A stretch of DNA of 64,000 nt from contig CBDHYI010000006.1 of NCBI GenBank assembly GCA_965275915.1, forward strand, positions 682,001 to 746,000, given 5' to 3'. The notes under the pieces were generated by a model. It was given only the letters and a program-made list of their open reading frames with translations. It did not search any database and was not told where the DNA came from. The position numbers and the translations under genes were made by a program. Positions 62,641 to 64,000 of the stretch are shown piece after piece. The stretch comes from JBDWFY01 sp965275915. GTDB taxonomy: Bacteria; Pseudomonadota; Alphaproteobacteria; Rhizobiales; Stappiaceae. How positions within the stretch are numbered: position 1 is the first letter of the stretch; the number at the start of each line of letters is the position of its first letter.

Positions 62641-63309
62641 TTACTTCACCCCGGAGACATAGTCCGCTGTTACTTGCGCAATCCGATCCGGTCCAAGTAT
62701 CGGCGGAAACAGGGTCTTGAACTCGCCAGCCGGTCCCAGCAGATAAATGAAGGATCCATGGGCGTAGATCGGCCCCTCAACCGGGTGTTCGTAGACCAGC
62801 GACTTTTCGACCTGAAACGCCTTATAGGCTTCAGCCAGCGCGTCTTCGGTTCCGGTCAGGCCGACCAAATTGGGGTGAATGTGTCCCACCGCCTCCTTCA
62901 TGGCCGCGACAGTATCCCGGTCCGGATCAACCGTGATCAGCACGGGTGTGACATCGATATTCCGCCCTTTCAGAACATCGACTGCCTCAGCCATACGGGG
63001 CAGTGCCACCGAACAGATCGCCTTGCAGCTGGCATAACCGAAAAACAGAAGCTGATACTGACCGTCAGGATCTTTTGAGGTCCTGAGCAGACCATTGTGG
63101 TCGGTCAGCGCGTAGTCGCCACCCTTTATATCGGGAAATCCGAGCGTGTTCGGACTGTCCAACTGGTGTTGCAGCGCTTCTTCCTGTGTCTCATGCACGA
63201 CGCCGTCATGGGCAACAGCACTGCCGACAGCAGCAAGAACAAGCGCCGATAAGACGGCTGCGTGCGCGGCCTTCCCAGGAAAGAAGAACGAATTCAGGCT
63301 TTTACCCAT
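62641..63309 (-). CDS. SCO1/SenC-family copper chaperone-like protein
   Basis: A 222-residue protein with a signal peptide or N-terminal anchor (AAVLSALVLAAVGSAVAHD). The SCO domain has the copper-binding cysteines Cys95 and Cys99 in GYASCKAICSVALPRMAEA and the third ligand His184 in YAHGSFIYLLGP; TVDPDRDT is the usual strand. SCO proteins help assemble cytochrome c oxidase CuA or act as thiol-redox proteins. It overlaps the upstream gene by one base (TAATG), so the two are coupled. Confidence 0.87.
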   Translation of the reverse strand: MGKSLNSFFFPGKAAHAAVLSALVLAAVGSAVAHDGVVHETQEEALQHQLDSPNTLGFPDIKGGDYALTDHNGLLRTSKDPDGQYQLLFFGYASCKAICSVALPRMAEAVDVLKGRNIDVTPVLITVDPDRDTVAAMKEAVGHIHPNLVGLTGTEDALAEAYKAFQVEKSLVYEHPVEGPIYAHGSFIYLLGPAGEFKTLFPPILGPDRIAQVTADYVSGVK

Positions 63310-63905
63310 TATTCGTTCTCCTCAAGATATTTCTGATCGGCTTCGTGCCCGAGACCAAAATGGCCGCGGGCCTCGATCTGCGCCGCTACGCGCGGATCAC
63401 GGCGGAACCAGGGGCCCTTGCCTTTGCTGTCAGGATTTCTCCTGGCCCATTCCTTGGTCCAGAGGTTGGTTTTGTTCCACTCCGCGTCGCCTTTATTGCG
63501 GATGAACTGAACCATGTAATATTTGGCCGTGACCTCCTCGAGATCGCCGATCAGCAAACCGTCGACCTCCACCGCCTTATTGCAGTAGGGAAGCAAATCG
63601 TCCGCAGCACCGTTAAATGCGGCCTGTGTGTTCTTCAAAACGGCAATCAGCTGATTGTCCGTATCGCGAACAACGCCCAACTGGCGAAGACCGTTGCCGC
63701 AATTGTCAGGACAGTCACCTGAGAGTTCGCAGAGGATATCCACGACCTTGCCTGAAAAGACGGCCTTTTCCTCTTCGGTCAGGCCCCACTCCTTGGCTTG
63801 ACTGCCCTCGGAAAAATCAGCAGCCGCAACCGGGACGGCAGTGACGGCAACCGCGAGGGAGGCACCAAACAGGCAGCGACTCAGACTGTGCATTGTGCTT
63901 CTCAT
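63309..63905 (-). CDS. Exported cysteine-containing protein
   Basis: A protein of about 198 residues with a signal peptide (LFGASLAVAVTAVPVAAADF). The mature part has a cysteine cluster ILCELSGDCPDNCGNGLRQL and a further cysteine in LPYCNKAVEVDGLLIGD, suggesting a metal or redox role next to the SCO protein. The C-terminal third is charged. I do not recognise a named family. GAGGG is eight bases before the ATG at 63905; an ATG five codons earlier overlaps the upstream gene's stop. Confidence 0.65.
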   Translation of the reverse strand: MRSTMHSLSRCLFGASLAVAVTAVPVAAADFSEGSQAKEWGLTEEEKAVFSGKVVDILCELSGDCPDNCGNGLRQLGVVRDTDNQLIAVLKNTQAAFNGAADDLLPYCNKAVEVDGLLIGDLEEVTAKYYMVQFIRNKGDAEWNKTNLWTKEWARRNPDSKGKGPWFRRDPRVAAQIEARGHFGLGHEADQKYLEENE

Positions 63906-63916
63906 GATCGCAACCC

Positions 63917-64000
63917 TCATTTCTTTTTCGGTCCGGAGAATGGCGGCACAGGGCCGTAATCTTCGTGGTTCAGGTTGGTGATCCCCTCATTGGCGACCAC
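63917..64000 (-). CDS. C-terminal end of an unidentified gene
   Basis: The minus-strand frame is open from the window edge and ends ITNLNHEDYGPVPPFSGPKKK before TGA at 63917-63919; 27 residues are visible. It overlaps or abuts the next gene and so belongs to the SCO operon. Too little is present to assign a product. Confidence 0.6.
   Translation of the reverse strand: MVANEGITNLNHEDYGPVPPFSGPKKK

Overview
The window looks like chromosomal DNA of an alphaproteobacterium of the Hyphomicrobiales (Rhizobiales), of moderate GC content. The main support is a complete sorbitol/mannitol uptake and oxidation operon of the rhizobial/Rhodobacter smo-mtlK type, a 12-bp operator identical to the VanR operator known from Caulobacter, many rhizobial-type single-domain proteins and short intergenic palindromes. 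The genus cannot be named from sequence alone. I see no rRNA, tRNA, CRISPR array, transposase or integrase. The only mobile-like DNA is a set of short repeats that lie on stop codons.

Region by region. 1-5 kb: the end of a Bcr/CflA-type drug exporter, a chromate-resistance pair (ChrA and a rhodanese-ChrB protein), a small membrane protein, a VOC protein facing an AraC regulator. 5-12 kb: a large P-type cation ATPase, a Pepco-like small protein, an SGNH-type secreted protein, a periplasmic rhodanese and a YHYH protein. 12-16.6 kb: a probable operon of class D beta-lactamase, Nudix hydrolase and a BaeS/BaeR-like two-component system, with a YceI protein divergent from it. 16.6-24.3 kb: the smo operon (binding protein, two permeases, ATPase, sorbitol dehydrogenase, mannitol 2-dehydrogenase) with its LacI-type repressor and two matching operator-like palindromes. 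24.3-29.6 kb: two small membrane proteins, then a tightly coupled operon of ATP-grasp ligase, FemAB-like acyltransferase and MOP-family flippase, which suggests synthesis and export of an envelope-linked product.

29.6-36.3 kb: a subtilisin-like protease with a poly-aspartate tract, divergent from an ECF sigma/anti-sigma pair, then an astacin-like metalloprotease, an uncharacterised membrane protein, a very AT-rich spacer, a small GT51 transglycosylase and a DUF6196-like protein. 36.3-44.8 kb: an operon of a BenE-type permease, a P-loop protein and an exporter-type ABC protein whose ATPase domain has lost its catalytic motifs, controlled by a VanR-like GntR regulator, followed by a tandem pair of paralogous MFS proteins and a DUF302 protein. 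45-53.8 kb: a probable catabolic island: histone-deacetylase-like amidohydrolase, AraC regulator, two related cupins around a flavin monooxygenase and an alpha/beta hydrolase, MFS, SDR and an AHSA1-like protein, carrying a 305-bp MITE-like element.

53.8-57.2 kb is a decay zone: an SDR pseudogene with an internal deletion plus a nonsense codon, an N-terminally truncated luciferase-like oxidoreductase, a DUF1330 protein and a CHASE4-like/GGDEF diguanylate cyclase broken by a one-base shift in a G5 run. 57.7-64 kb: an iron-type ABC permease with a partner ATPase that lacks several consensus catalytic residues, an inositol-phosphatase-like protein, a YciB-like membrane protein and the end of a SCO1-type cluster. 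The features most worth following up are the ATP-grasp/FemAB/flippase operon, the two independently degenerate ABC ATPases, the stop-codon-associated repeat families and the paired operators.
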